In this document: piece by piece, positions 51,541 to 60,796 of the stretch | Layout of the letters: every line of letters begins with the position of its first letter | How positions within the stretch are numbered: the stretch's first letter is position 1 | NCBI RefSeq assembly: GCF_026226615.1 | Contig: NZ_JAJAPB010000008.1 | Span: 46,502 to 110,501, forward strand | Direction of reading: 5' to 3' | Origin: Geovibrio ferrireducens | Lineage (GTDB): Bacteria; Chrysiogenota; Deferribacteres; Deferribacterales; Geovibrionaceae | DNA length: 64,000 nucleotides | Notes under the pieces: generated by a model | Seen by the model: only the letters and a program-made list of their open reading frames with translations | The model's database searches: none | Told to the model about the DNA's origin: nothing | Made by a program: the position numbers and the translations under genes

Positions 51541-53070
51541 CTATTTGGAGATGAATTTTACTGCGTTCTCGCCAGCTATGCGTCCGGAGTTAATAGCAAA
51601 ACCGAATGTACCGCCGCCGAGTTTGAGATCGTAGCTGTCGCCGTACATCCCGCCAGCATCAAGACCGCCTGCGTAAAGTCCGGGAATAACTGCACCTTTT
51701 GTATTGATAACCTCTGTTCTTTCGTTGATTTTTATTCCACCGAGCGTACCCAGTGCTCTGGGATTAAGCTTTGTCACATAGAACGGAGCTTTCGCAACGG
51801 GTCTGAGATAATCTGCTTTTTTATGGTAGAGATCATCTTTATGCATTTCTGCCGCTTTGTTGTTGCGCTCAACAGTTGCTTTAAGAACTTTGGGGTCTGC
51901 ACCAATTTTGGCAGCAACCTCTTCAATAGTGTTGCATTTGAAAACATTGCCGTTGTTTTTGGACAGTTCTTTTGAGAAGTCCTGTTCAAGTTTGTCGAGT
52001 TTTGTCCCGAAGATTACCCATTCACCGAGAGGCATCTGGATACCGTCGTTAATAAACATCTGTTTAGTTGTTTCGTCATAGATTGAATAAGCAGTTCCGC
52101 CTATTCTTTCGAGAGCATTACCTGACTGCGGCCACTCTGTGATGTTTGATTCGTCAGTATATCTGTGCCCCTGAGGATCAACAAACAGATAAGGCTGAAC
52201 AGCAGCAGCTATGAGATGAGAAGCCGGATGAAAACCGGCAAGACCGGGACGGTATGACTGCATAACATCCACACCTTCTTTATCGGCGCCTGCCGCCCAC
52301 GCCATCTGTATTCCTTCACCCATTTTACCGATCTGACCGATAAAAATCATATCGGGGTATCTTGAGAACTGCTTCATCATCTCTTTGTTATTTGCAAAGC
52401 CGCCTGTGCCTATAACAACCGCTTTTGCGTTTATAATCACTTTTTCGCCGTCTTTGTCCTCAGCCATTACACCCGCAACTTTACCGTTTTTCACGATGAG
52501 AGATTTGCCGGGAGTCTGAAGAAGCAACTGACCGCCTTTATCTTTGAGGGCTTTCGTAAGAGCCTGAACAACAGCCGCACCATGGTGGTAGTGTTTGCCG
52601 TCCTCACCGAGATAATCGCCAACAACGTGCCATGTGAGAGGGCCTCCGAAACCGCCAACACCAATGTATTCATACTGGATACCGAACTGTTTGAGCCATT
52701 CGATAGTCTCTGCGGACTTGTTTACGAATGCACTTACAAGGGGAGCATTGGCTCTCCAATGGCTGTAGTCCATGATAGTTTTGAACGCGAACTCTTTTGA
52801 TACATCAATACCCTGTCTTTTCTGGAGAGAGCTTTCAGCAGCGAAAAGACCTTCGGCAAAGTTGCTTGTTCCGCCGGGAATGGCCTGCTTCTCAATAACA
52901 ATAACTTTAGCACCGAGAAGAGATGCCTGTACTCCGGCAGAAAGACCTGTGGCTCCTGCACCGATTATGGCTATGTCCGTGTTGTACACTTTTTCCGCAT
53001 AAGCGGGTAAAGACATTACTGCCGCGATTAACAGCGCAAGCAGAAACTTGATGGAAAATAAACGTTTCAT
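51541..53070 (-). CDS. Periplasmic FAD-dependent reductase, flavocytochrome c family
   Basis: 509 residues with a Sec signal (LLALLIAAVMSLPAYA), an FAD-binding start (IAIIGAGATGLSAGVQASLL) and a GGTSNFAEGLFAA loop, i.e. the flavoprotein half of FccA/UrdA-type periplasmic reductases; the haem domain is encoded separately upstream. Aligned by eye with Shewanella fumarate reductase, the proton-donor Arg region (NRFMNEITTRDKAS) reads HRYTDESNITEW here, the HTMGG segment reads ALGTLGG and ANRLGG reads YDLKLGGG, so the known fumarate ligands are not conserved. It likely reduces another C=C or similar acceptor, electrons coming from the tetrahaem cytochrome. Confidence 0.87.
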   Translation of the reverse strand: MKRLFSIKFLLALLIAAVMSLPAYAEKVYNTDIAIIGAGATGLSAGVQASLLGAKVIVIEKQAIPGGTSNFAEGLFAAESSLQKRQGIDVSKEFAFKTIMDYSHWRANAPLVSAFVNKSAETIEWLKQFGIQYEYIGVGGFGGPLTWHVVGDYLGEDGKHYHHGAAVVQALTKALKDKGGQLLLQTPGKSLIVKNGKVAGVMAEDKDGEKVIINAKAVVIGTGGFANNKEMMKQFSRYPDMIFIGQIGKMGEGIQMAWAAGADKEGVDVMQSYRPGLAGFHPASHLIAAAVQPYLFVDPQGHRYTDESNITEWPQSGNALERIGGTAYSIYDETTKQMFINDGIQMPLGEWVIFGTKLDKLEQDFSKELSKNNGNVFKCNTIEEVAAKIGADPKVLKATVERNNKAAEMHKDDLYHKKADYLRPVAKAPFYVTKLNPRALGTLGGIKINERTEVINTKGAVIPGLYAGGLDAGGMYGDSYDLKLGGGTFGFAINSGRIAGENAVKFISK

Positions 53071-53136
53071 CAGTCAACCTCTCTTTATATATTTGGCACT
53101 TTCATAAAGCGCCTAAGGTTACCAAAATAAAATTCT

Positions 53137-53487
53137 CTATTTCACTTTCATGTCAAAGTTATGGCATTCCTTGTTGCAGAAGAGCTCTGAGGGTCTGTGG
53201 ATTCCGTGGCATTCCTTACAGGCGAGCTCACCCATGTGATTTTCATGAGGGTTTGCTTCTTCCACATTTTTTGTCAGCTCAGCAATAGATTTGTAATCAC
53301 CGTGACAGGAAAAACATGAAGATGTTTTTGCAGCTGAATCAGGAGTGTCTGTTCCATGACAGTCGGCGCACTGAACATCGTTTTCTTTGTGAGCTCCCCT
53401 GAGTTCCCCGGAAGCAAGAACAGAACCCGCAATGAGAACAGCGAACATAATTAACAAAATGATACCGATAAGTTTAGTGATTTTCAT
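53137..53487 (-). CDS. Periplasmic tetrahaem cytochrome c with one CxxxCH motif
   Basis: 116 residues: signal anchor (IIGIILLIMFAVLIAGSVLAS), then haem motifs CADCH, CFSCH, CKECH and a last CNKECH, which is CxxxCH rather than CxxCH. The HENHMGELACKECHGIHRPS stretch is typical of the tetrahaem domain found fused in FccA and UrdA. It should pass electrons from a membrane quinol dehydrogenase to the reductase that follows 66 bp on. AAGGAGC precedes the ATG at 53487; the frame is open further upstream without support. Confidence 0.88.
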   Translation of the reverse strand: MKITKLIGIILLIMFAVLIAGSVLASGELRGAHKENDVQCADCHGTDTPDSAAKTSSCFSCHGDYKSIAELTKNVEEANPHENHMGELACKECHGIHRPSELFCNKECHNFDMKVK

Positions 53488-53823
53488 ATACTGCTCCTTA
53501 ATAAAAAAATTAACTTTTATATAGCATACCGTAATACATGATATGTCATATGTTATACATTTAATAATTAAACATATAATCATGCACGCTTTCTTGTCAA
53601 GAAAATTTTATAAACTGAGGTTGGGCAAGGTTTGATAACTGTTAGTTACCAATAAATAATAAAAACAGATTCATTAAGAAGCTTAACATTTCGACATTTA
53701 CAAAACTATACAGAAAACAATTAATAATATCTTGACTTTAGCACCCTTAAATATGGTATTATTAAATGTTAGAGCATTTGTTATTAAGTCTTATGATTAC
53801 TTACAGATACACGGAGAACACAA
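53488..53823. promoter_or_regulatory. AT-rich divergent control region of the reductase module
   Basis: No gene in 336 bases. For the cytochrome operon, TTGACA (minus strand, 53600-53595) and TATATG (53578-53573) with 16-bp spacing form a good promoter. Downstream of it the inverted repeat TGATATGTCA (53539-53548) could be an operator. For the regulator, TTGACT near 53733 and GTATTA or TATTAT about 18-19 bp later are a weaker pair. The region probably binds the FadR-type regulator. Confidence 0.5.
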
Positions 53824-54561
53824 TTGAAGGTATTCCAGCCAGTCAGGCAGGTAAAAGCTTCTGATGAAGTTTTTAATCAGCTAAAAGATTCCATTATTAC
53901 AGGTACGTACAAGACAGGAGACAAACTCCCCTCTGAAAGAGAGCTCATTGAGATGTTCAAAGTCAGCAGAACTGTTGTGAGAGAGGCCATGAAGGTTCTG
54001 GCCGCCACGGGTTTTGTTGAAATACGTTACGGTGCAACCGGCGGGGCTTTTGTAAACGACCTGACATTTGACAGACTCAGCGATGCATGGGGGGATCTTT
54101 TCTCATCCGGCAAACTGTCAATTCCTGAACTCTGTCAGGCCAGAATACTCATTGAACCGCATGTAGCACGGCTTGCAGCAGAAAATAGAAATAATGAATA
54201 CATTGATAAGCTGGAAAAAGCCCTCTCAAACGAAGGGCTTCACAACACATACCCCGATACCGTGCATGAAAGGCAGAAGGTGCATTATGTTTTGGCAGAA
54301 ATGTGCCGGAACAGATTCCTTGAATCTATAGTCAAATCGCTTGTGATCCTTATCAGAAATATCACGGAAGAGTTTCAACCGCCCACAGATGAAGTCCACC
54401 CTCTCGGCATGCACAATGCTCTTGTGAAAGCCGTTATCGCAGGAGACGGTGACGCAGCGGAAAAAGAGATGCGCGCGCACCTCATAGAATTCAATGACCG
54501 CATGGCTGCGGCAGAAGAAAAATACAGAAAATCCCAGAAAAAAATCTGGACTGCAGGCTGA
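53824..54561 (+). CDS. FadR-family (GntR) transcriptional regulator
   Basis: 245 residues: N-terminal winged helix (LKDSIITGTYKTGDKLPSER; LIEMFKVSRTVVREAMKVLA near 40-65; FVEIRYGATGGAFV) and an all-helical FCD effector domain with metal-type histidines (ARILIEPHVARLA, MHNALVKAV, MRAHLIEF). This subfamily senses organic acids. It starts with TTG at 53824 behind CGGAGAA. Divergent from the cytochrome/reductase/porin/MFS genes, it is the likely regulator of that module and its ligand is probably the reductase substrate. Confidence 0.88.
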   Translation: MKVFQPVRQVKASDEVFNQLKDSIITGTYKTGDKLPSERELIEMFKVSRTVVREAMKVLAATGFVEIRYGATGGAFVNDLTFDRLSDAWGDLFSSGKLSIPELCQARILIEPHVARLAAENRNNEYIDKLEKALSNEGLHNTYPDTVHERQKVHYVLAEMCRNRFLESIVKSLVILIRNITEEFQPPTDEVHPLGMHNALVKAVIAGDGDAAEKEMRAHLIEFNDRMAAAEEKYRKSQKKIWTAG

Positions 54562-54657
54562 CATTTTTTTCATATAATAATTTTATTTACTTAAAAATTT
54601 ACTGACAACTTAGTTGCATTATCCGCTAAGGGCAATATTTCTTTAGAGGAGCGGATA

Positions 54658-56874
54658 ATGCTTAACAGAAGAGACTTTCTGAAAATAACCACAGTCGCGG
54701 CGACCGCGGCTTCACTCGGCATGCTCGGAGGGTGCGGAAGCAGCTCCGACGGAGACAACACGGAAGTTTCTGCGGAACACTTCCCTCAGTCAGTAGTTTC
54801 CGGAGACCCAAAGGCAGACAGCGTAATACTTTGGACACGCCTCGCCGGAGACACCCTCGGAGGAGGCTCTCACAAAATCACACTCATAGCAGCCTCAGAT
54901 AAAGAGCTCAAAAACACAGTCGCATCACACGACCTAACCGTAACTGCGGAACACGATTACTGCACTAAGGTTAAAATCACCGGACTTCAACCCGGCAGTT
55001 TCTACTACTACAGGTTCCATTACGACAAGAACGGAAAACGCTACACCACACGCACAGCCAGAACAAAAACCGCCCCCGCAGCGGATGCGGATGTCCCGAT
55101 TAAGTTTACCTTCCTGAGCTGTCAGGACTATATAGGCAGATACTACAACTCTCTGGCTTACCACCTTCAGAATGTTACAGACATTGACTTCGTGGTCCAT
55201 CTCGGTGACTACATTTATGAAACAACCGGAGACCCTTCCTTTCAGAACATTACTGATGCAAGAAAAATTACTTTCACAGATACAGCAGGCGCTGTCGCCC
55301 TCGGAACTGATCAGCCCTACTACGGTGCGGCTTCAGTCTCCAACTACAGAGAAATATATAAAAAATACAGAACAGATTCTGTACTCCAGAGATTTCATGA
55401 GCTTTACCCTATAATAGCAATATGGGACGACCATGAGTTTTCCGATGACTGCTGGGGAGCCACAGCAACCTATTTTGATGAAAAAAAGGATGAATTTGAT
55501 ACTTTAAGAAGAATGAACTCCGAGCAGGCTTTCTATGAGTTTCTCCCGGTTGACAACACTGCTTCGGAAGGAGCCTTCCAGACTCCCGATTCGCAGCTTT
55601 ACGGACAAATTAACAACGCCGGGGTGTACAGAGATTTCCGCTTCGGAAAACATCTGCATTTAATACTATCAGATTACAGAACATTCCGTCCCGATCACCT
55701 CATACCCGAAGGAGCATTCCCCGGAAAGGTGGTTCTGGATAAGGCCGCAGTAACTGCTGTCTTTGAGGCGCAGTATCCCGGACAGGGCGCGGCTGTTTAT
55801 GAACTTCAGAAGGCAGCCTTCGGCCCTTATGTGGATATGACCTCAGCACCCTGGAACGCATACTCCGCGGCTCTGGTTCCCACACTTGCTTATGTTTACA
55901 TGCAGGAAGGACTCAGCCAGACAGACGCAGGTATAAAAGCGACAGCGGATCTGAACGGGCTTGTGAGCGCATATGTTTTCAATGCGCTTGTAACTGCATA
56001 CAACTCCGCAGTAACCGCCGAGAACCAGCTTCCTCTCATTGATGACAACACGTATAATAACGTCCTCGACAGAGGCATAGCCTACATGCACATAGGGAAA
56101 CAGGGCTATTTCAGTGACATAGGCTCCAGATACGGCGTAGTAAAAGCCACATACGATATGCTTGCGGGCTATAAGGCAATGGTGGATGTTCTGGCAGCGA
56201 AAACCCCTGAGAATGTTTTCGGCGATACTCAGCTTGCGTGGCTCACAAACAAAATAAGCACCAGCAGCGCGACAAACATCTGTTTCGGCAGCTCAGTTTC
56301 CACAACGTCACTCATATGGGATATGGCAGCCCTTGACATCCCCGCAGACTACAAACAGAGATTTTACGCAAACGTAGACCATTGGGACGGCTTCCCGAAC
56401 CGCAAGAATATGCTCCTTGAGCAGTTGGGCGCAAGCGGCAAAAGAGCTTTCGTTATCTCCGGCGACATACACGCCTCATTTGTAACAGACCACACCACTT
56501 CGGGAGCAAATGTTGCGGATTTCACAGGGACTTCTGTTTCCTCTTCCACTTTCATAAACATGGTGGAGCATGCGGTAGAGGCTGTTCTGGCGGCAGGAGC
56601 ATTCACGGATGACCAGAAAACGGCAGTGAGAGCCAAGCTCATCACAAATCTTGATGATTCGCTGCTTGAGGCGTTTGATCCTATGATTTTCGCCGATACG
56701 GCAAGAAACGGATTCGTAACCGTGACGGTGACAGAGGGTAATGTCACAGCGGATTACTACCTTACAGAAAGAGATGATGTTTTTGAGAGCTTTTATAAAA
56801 AAATGAACGAGCTCACTGTCACTCACAAAAAGTTCGTGTTTGACGGAACTCAGGTGGCAGAAGAACAGTCCTGA
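54658..56874 (+). CDS. PhoD-like alkaline phosphatase, Tat-exported lipoprotein
   Basis: 738 residues with a twin-arginine signal (NRRDFLKITT) followed by a lipobox-like LGGC, the PhoD N-terminal domain (FPQSVVSGDPKADSVILWTR), and the metallophosphatase core (FVVHLGDYIYE near 180, AIWDDHEFSDDCWG near 258, VISGDIHASF near 600). PhoD enzymes release phosphate from mono- or diesters and use Ca2+ and Fe3+. It is longer than Bacillus PhoD (about 580), the extra part being a helical insertion around residues 360-500. AGAGGAGCGG precedes the ATG. Confidence 0.9.
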   Translation: MLNRRDFLKITTVAATAASLGMLGGCGSSSDGDNTEVSAEHFPQSVVSGDPKADSVILWTRLAGDTLGGGSHKITLIAASDKELKNTVASHDLTVTAEHDYCTKVKITGLQPGSFYYYRFHYDKNGKRYTTRTARTKTAPAADADVPIKFTFLSCQDYIGRYYNSLAYHLQNVTDIDFVVHLGDYIYETTGDPSFQNITDARKITFTDTAGAVALGTDQPYYGAASVSNYREIYKKYRTDSVLQRFHELYPIIAIWDDHEFSDDCWGATATYFDEKKDEFDTLRRMNSEQAFYEFLPVDNTASEGAFQTPDSQLYGQINNAGVYRDFRFGKHLHLILSDYRTFRPDHLIPEGAFPGKVVLDKAAVTAVFEAQYPGQGAAVYELQKAAFGPYVDMTSAPWNAYSAALVPTLAYVYMQEGLSQTDAGIKATADLNGLVSAYVFNALVTAYNSAVTAENQLPLIDDNTYNNVLDRGIAYMHIGKQGYFSDIGSRYGVVKATYDMLAGYKAMVDVLAAKTPENVFGDTQLAWLTNKISTSSATNICFGSSVSTTSLIWDMAALDIPADYKQRFYANVDHWDGFPNRKNMLLEQLGASGKRAFVISGDIHASFVTDHTTSGANVADFTGTSVSSSTFINMVEHAVEAVLAAGAFTDDQKTAVRAKLITNLDDSLLEAFDPMIFADTARNGFVTVTVTEGNVTADYYLTERDDVFESFYKKMNELTVTHKKFVFDGTQVAEEQS

Positions 56875-56877
56875 AAA

Positions 56878-56897
56878 AAGGGGGCAAATGCCCCCTT
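56878..56897 (-). terminator. Bidirectional terminator between phoD-like and moaE-like genes
   Basis: A 9-bp stem, AAGGGGGCA (56878-56886) with TGCCCCCTT (56889-56897). On the minus strand a run of T follows (from AAAAAAG at 56874-56880), making it a good terminator for the moaE-like gene. Confidence 0.8.
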
Positions 56898-57258
56898 ACC
56901 CTTTATATTCCTTTTTCGTCACCGCTTCCGCCTTTATCCTGTCCAGCAGAAGAGCGAGAGCGGGTTTGACATTCTCTCTTATATCACCCGCGACTATGAG
57001 AAAAAGCACATCGTCCCCCGGCGACATAATGCCGGAGCGGGCTTCTATAACCACTTTGTATATACCTTCCATAGCCTCGACATCACGGCGTATCTGCTCT
57101 ATCTTATCCTGATCGCTGTGAACTTCCATCTTCTGGACGGAGGCATGGTCTCCCCTTGACCAGCCGCGCACTGTTCCGTTATGTATCAGAATCATGCCGA
57201 CATTGGCCGCAAAGTCTTTATCTTTTTTGAGTTCCGCTATAGTTGCCGAAATATCCAT
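56896..57258 (-). CDS. MoaE-like molybdopterin synthase large subunit
   Basis: 120 residues matching MoaE: VGMILIHNGTVRGWSRG near 20, a GIYKVVIEARSGIMSPGDDV middle and VAGDIRENVKPALALLLDRI then AVTKKEY at the end, which holds the Lys-Lys-Glu motif of the active site. MoaE transfers sulfur to precursor Z together with MoaD; no moaD or other moa gene is adjacent. TAAGGAGAT precedes the ATG. Confidence 0.8.
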   Translation of the reverse strand: MDISATIAELKKDKDFAANVGMILIHNGTVRGWSRGDHASVQKMEVHSDQDKIEQIRRDVEAMEGIYKVVIEARSGIMSPGDDVLFLIVAGDIRENVKPALALLLDRIKAEAVTKKEYKG

Positions 57259-57324
57259 TATATCTCCTTATTAATAAACCTGTGAAATAATAGAGACTAT
57301 AACGTAAAGCTCAGGTAAAAAGAA

Positions 57325-57342
57325 GGGCGGCATTACCCGCCC
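57325..57342 (-). terminator. Terminator of the liv operon
   Basis: On the minus strand GGGCGG (57342-57337) pairs with CCGCCC (57330-57325), then TTCTTTTT. It lies just after the livF stop. Confidence 0.8.
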
Positions 57343-57353
57343 GCTTAAAAAGT

Positions 57354-58067
57354 TTAAACTCCGAGATAAGCCGCTTTCACATGAGGATCGGTGAGGAGCA
57401 TCTGGCTTTCTCCCTCCAGAACCACCTGCCCCTGCTCCATAACATAGGCTCTGTCGCTTATTGCCAGCGAGTTCACAAGATCCTGCTCCACAAGAACAAT
57501 TGTCGTTTCATAATCTATCGCTATGCGCTTGACAGCTGCGAAAATATCCTTTTTAAGCACAGGAGCAAGACCAAGGGAAGGCTCATCCAGCATCATAAGC
57601 TTCGGCTGTGCCATTATGCCCCTGCCTATTGCCACCATCTGCTGTTCTCCGCCTGAGAGTGTGCAGGCAAGCTGCTTCTGCCTTTCAGCCAGACGGGGAA
57701 ACAGGGCGTACACCTCTTCCAGATTGCGTTTGAAGTTTGCCTTGGCGTTTTTGTTATATGCCCCCATCTCAAGGTTTTCATACACAGTCATCAGTGAGAA
57801 AAGCCTTCTCCCCTCCGGAACATGGACAAGCCCTCTCGTCACGATTTCATCGGCCGGAACACGGCTGACATTCTCTCCTCTGAAGCTCACAGAACCGGAC
57901 ATGGGTTTGATAAGCCCTGATATGGCTTTAAGCAGGCTGGACTTGCCGGCTCCGTTCCCGCCGACAATGCTGACGACCTCGCCCTCATTGATATGAAGGG
58001 AAACATCGAAAAGCACCTGTATCTCGCCGTAGCCCGCGTTCAGTTTTTCAATGCTGAGTAGCGACAT
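57354..58067 (-). CDS. livF: Branched-chain amino acid type ABC transporter ATPase LivF
   Basis: 237 residues: Walker A GGNGAGKSSLLKAI near 36, signature LSGGEQQMVAIGRGIM near 135, Walker B LMMLDEPSLGLAPVL, and LivF-type VEQDLVNSLAISDRAYVMEQ. Three ATGs lie close together; the one at 58067 sits 6 bases behind GGGGG and is chosen over 58073 and 58112. It overlaps livG by 20 bases. Last gene of the operon. Confidence 0.92.
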   Translation of the reverse strand: MSLLSIEKLNAGYGEIQVLFDVSLHINEGEVVSIVGGNGAGKSSLLKAISGLIKPMSGSVSFRGENVSRVPADEIVTRGLVHVPEGRRLFSLMTVYENLEMGAYNKNAKANFKRNLEEVYALFPRLAERQKQLACTLSGGEQQMVAIGRGIMAQPKLMMLDEPSLGLAPVLKKDIFAAVKRIAIDYETTIVLVEQDLVNSLAISDRAYVMEQGQVVLEGESQMLLTDPHVKAAYLGV

Positions 58068-58779
58068 ATTCATCCCCCAGATAAGCCTTAATAACTTCCG
58101 GATCAGCGACAACCTCGTGCGGATCGCCTTCAGCTATCTTTTTCCCGAAGTTGATAACATACACCCTGTCAGACAGGTTCATAATAGCCTGCATTATATG
58201 CTCAACTATAACGATGGAAACCCCGACGGAATTGATTCTTTTAATAATAGGCAGCATCTCCGAAACCTCGGATGGACGAAGACCCGCCATAACCTCATCA
58301 AGCAGCAGAAGCTTAGGCTCGGTAGCCAGCGCACGGGCAAGCTCAAGCCTTTTGCGTTCCGGCAGTGTGAGGTTTTTCGCCTGAACATCTCTTTTATCAT
58401 ATAGATCAAGCATTCTGAGAACTTCCAGAGATTTTGCCTCAGCCTCGTCCATTCTGTTGGTGTTTGCGAATGCCCCAACCACTGTATTGTAAAGCACAGT
58501 CTTTGTCACAAAAGGCTTAACCACCTGAAACGTTCTGGTTATGCCCAGTCTGCATATATCATAGGGCTTTTTGCCCGCTATCTCTTTCCCCATGAATTTG
58601 ATACTGCCGGAAGTGGGGGGAAGCGCACCGGCTATGCAGTTGAAAAGCGTGGTTTTCCCTGCACCGTTGGGGCCTATTATGCCCACTATCTGCCCTTCCT
58701 GAACCGCCAGATCAACATTGTTTACAGCGGTAAGGCCGCTGAACTGCTTGACCGCCTTGGTAACTTCGAGTAAAGCCAT
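58048..58779 (-). CDS. livG: Branched-chain amino acid type ABC transporter ATPase LivG
   Basis: 243 residues: Walker A GPNGAGKTTLFNCIAG near 35, signature region LTLPERKRLELARALA near 137 (the LSGGQ loop reads LTLPE, a departure also seen in some LivG proteins), Walker B LLLDEVMAGLRPSEV and VEHIMQAIMNLSDRVYVINF. Ten bases after livM. Confidence 0.91.
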   Translation of the reverse strand: MALLEVTKAVKQFSGLTAVNNVDLAVQEGQIVGIIGPNGAGKTTLFNCIAGALPPTSGSIKFMGKEIAGKKPYDICRLGITRTFQVVKPFVTKTVLYNTVVGAFANTNRMDEAEAKSLEVLRMLDLYDKRDVQAKNLTLPERKRLELARALATEPKLLLLDEVMAGLRPSEVSEMLPIIKRINSVGVSIVIVEHIMQAIMNLSDRVYVINFGKKIAEGDPHEVVADPEVIKAYLGDEYVATQH

Positions 58780-58789
58780 ATTCCGCTCC

Positions 58790-59833
58790 TTAATCCGTGA
58801 CTGCCTCGCCGTTTTTTACGGCGGGCTTCTCTTTTGACGCGAACCTGTCCTTAAGCATGCCTATCCATCTGGAAACCGGCTCCACAAGCCCTCTGGGCTG
58901 ATAGCGCATAACAATGATCAGTATCAGGCCGAAGATTATCAGGTGAAGTCCCGGCAGAGAATCCGAAAGGTATATTCTCGTCAGTTCGTTCACAGGGCGG
59001 AGCAGAAGAGCGCCGAGAACAGGACCCATTATAGTTCCCCTGCCTCCTATGAGGGCAATGAATGCTATCTCGTATGAAAGCTCAAGCCCAAGAACCGATT
59101 TGGGGTAGAAATAAAGCATAAGCTGGGCGTAAAAAGTGCCTCCGAGAGCCGTGAGGAAGCAGCTTATGATCATGGCTATGAGCTTATAGCGTGAAACCTT
59201 TATGCCCAGCGCCTCCGCCGCGTCCTTCTCTTCGCCGCCCGCCGCAAGATAGTAACCTATTTTTGAGTTCATCATGATGTAGGTAAGCAGAAGAACCAGA
59301 AGCAGCATAACGAGGATTATGTAATAGTAAGGAACCTTGCTCATAAACTGGAAATGAACAAACGAGCTTTCTGTAAGATTAATCAGAAGCCCCTTCGGCC
59401 CCCTGATCTCAAGCGGGCCTATCTTCTCCACGTTTTCTACAAAAACCCTCAGCCCCTCACCGAAGGCTATTGTGGCAAGTGCAAAATATGCTCCCCTGAG
59501 CTTAAGTGTGGGCAGACCGATGAGTATTCCCATCAGCGCGGCAACCACGCCTCCGGCAAACATCCCTATCCACGGACTGAGACCGTAGGTGAGATAAAGA
59601 GTGGTCGATGTGTACGCCCCTATCCCCACAAATGCCGAATGCCCCAGAGGGAGAACACCCGCAAAACCGCCCACAAAGTTCCAGCAGGAGGTGAGATAAG
59701 CGTAGAATATTATAAGTATAAGAATCTGCATAACCGAAGGGCTGCTCACAAACACAGGAACAGCAAACAGCAGAGCGATTATTGCAAGGGTAATGCCTAT
59801 GTTGGATGGCTTTTGATTAAGAAGAAATTTCAT
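58790..59833 (-). CDS. livM: Branched-chain amino acid type ABC transporter permease LivM
   Basis: 347 residues, about 9-10 membrane segments, with the LivM marks LPLGHSAFVGIGAYTSTTLY near 60, LRGAYFALATIAFGEGLRVF near 112 and the EAA-like KDAAEALGIKVSRYKLIAMI loop near 200. Twelve bases separate it from livH. Confidence 0.92.
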   Translation of the reverse strand: MKFLLNQKPSNIGITLAIIALLFAVPVFVSSPSVMQILILIIFYAYLTSCWNFVGGFAGVLPLGHSAFVGIGAYTSTTLYLTYGLSPWIGMFAGGVVAALMGILIGLPTLKLRGAYFALATIAFGEGLRVFVENVEKIGPLEIRGPKGLLINLTESSFVHFQFMSKVPYYYIILVMLLLVLLLTYIMMNSKIGYYLAAGGEEKDAAEALGIKVSRYKLIAMIISCFLTALGGTFYAQLMLYFYPKSVLGLELSYEIAFIALIGGRGTIMGPVLGALLLRPVNELTRIYLSDSLPGLHLIIFGLILIIVMRYQPRGLVEPVSRWIGMLKDRFASKEKPAVKNGEAVTD

Positions 59834-59845
59834 TCCGCCCTCCCC

Positions 59846-60730
59846 TCAATAATCCTGTTTCAGACCGAAAAGCCCTGACGGCTTAACGAACAGAACAAAC
59901 AGGAAAAACACGTAAATCAGCATCTCTGTCCATGTGGCCGCCATGAACTGAGCTCCGACTGTTTCTATGAGGCCGATTATTATTCCGCCGAGAATAGCAC
60001 CGGGAACACTCCCCAGACCGCCGAGAACGACAATCACAAACGCCTTGATGTCAAACGGAACGCCCACTGTGGGGTAGACATAATAGAACGGCACAAGAAC
60101 ACACGCCGCCACGCCGCAGCAGGCGCAGCCTAATCCAAAAACGATATTGTATATTCTGGTCTGCTTTATCCCCATGAGCGTTGCCGCCTCACGGTCAAGA
60201 CTTGTGGCGCGCACCGCCTTGCCCATGCGGGAATGCCTGAGAAACCAGTAAAGATAAATACCGAGGAGAAGGGTTACACCCGCACCTATTATCTTTGACC
60301 AGAGAAAATACATATCGAATATCTCAAGCATCTGACCGGAGACAGCGGTCTTAGCCACCCTGAACTCAGCGCCGAAAAGAAGCAACGCAAGGTTGTCCAG
60401 AACATACCATATCCCTGTTGTCACAATGATCACCGTTATTGGCTCGCGGATGTCCTTCTCCGCCTCAAATATAGGCTTGATGACAAACTTCTGAAGATAA
60501 AAACCGAAAAAATAAAGAAACGGCACGACAACAAACAGCGCCAGATAAGGGTTAAGCCCGGTGAGGGTGACAAACCAGTAGGCGGCGAACATTCCCACCA
60601 TAAGGATTGAGCCGTGGGCGAAGTTGATAACCTTCATAACGCCGAAAATAAGAGTAAGCCCTACGGCGGTGAGGCCGTATATTGACCCCATAAGAATGCC
60701 GTTTATCACAGACTCGACATAACCAATCAT
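59846..60730 (-). CDS. livH: Branched-chain amino acid type ABC transporter permease LivH
   Basis: 294 residues, eight membrane segments, LivH type: NGILMGSIYGLTAVGLTLIF near 10, GVMKVINFAHGSILMVGMFA near 30 and the LDREAATLMGIKQTRIYNIV ATPase-contact loop near 176. The pore partner of LivM. Confidence 0.93.
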   Translation of the reverse strand: MIGYVESVINGILMGSIYGLTAVGLTLIFGVMKVINFAHGSILMVGMFAAYWFVTLTGLNPYLALFVVVPFLYFFGFYLQKFVIKPIFEAEKDIREPITVIIVTTGIWYVLDNLALLLFGAEFRVAKTAVSGQMLEIFDMYFLWSKIIGAGVTLLLGIYLYWFLRHSRMGKAVRATSLDREAATLMGIKQTRIYNIVFGLGCACCGVAACVLVPFYYVYPTVGVPFDIKAFVIVVLGGLGSVPGAILGGIIIGLIETVGAQFMAATWTEMLIYVFFLFVLFVKPSGLFGLKQDY

Positions 60731-60796
60731 GTGTAAGCTCCTTGGAAAGACCCGGAGGAGAGCCTGCGCCCTCCTCCTGTCCTTATATGACTTTTA

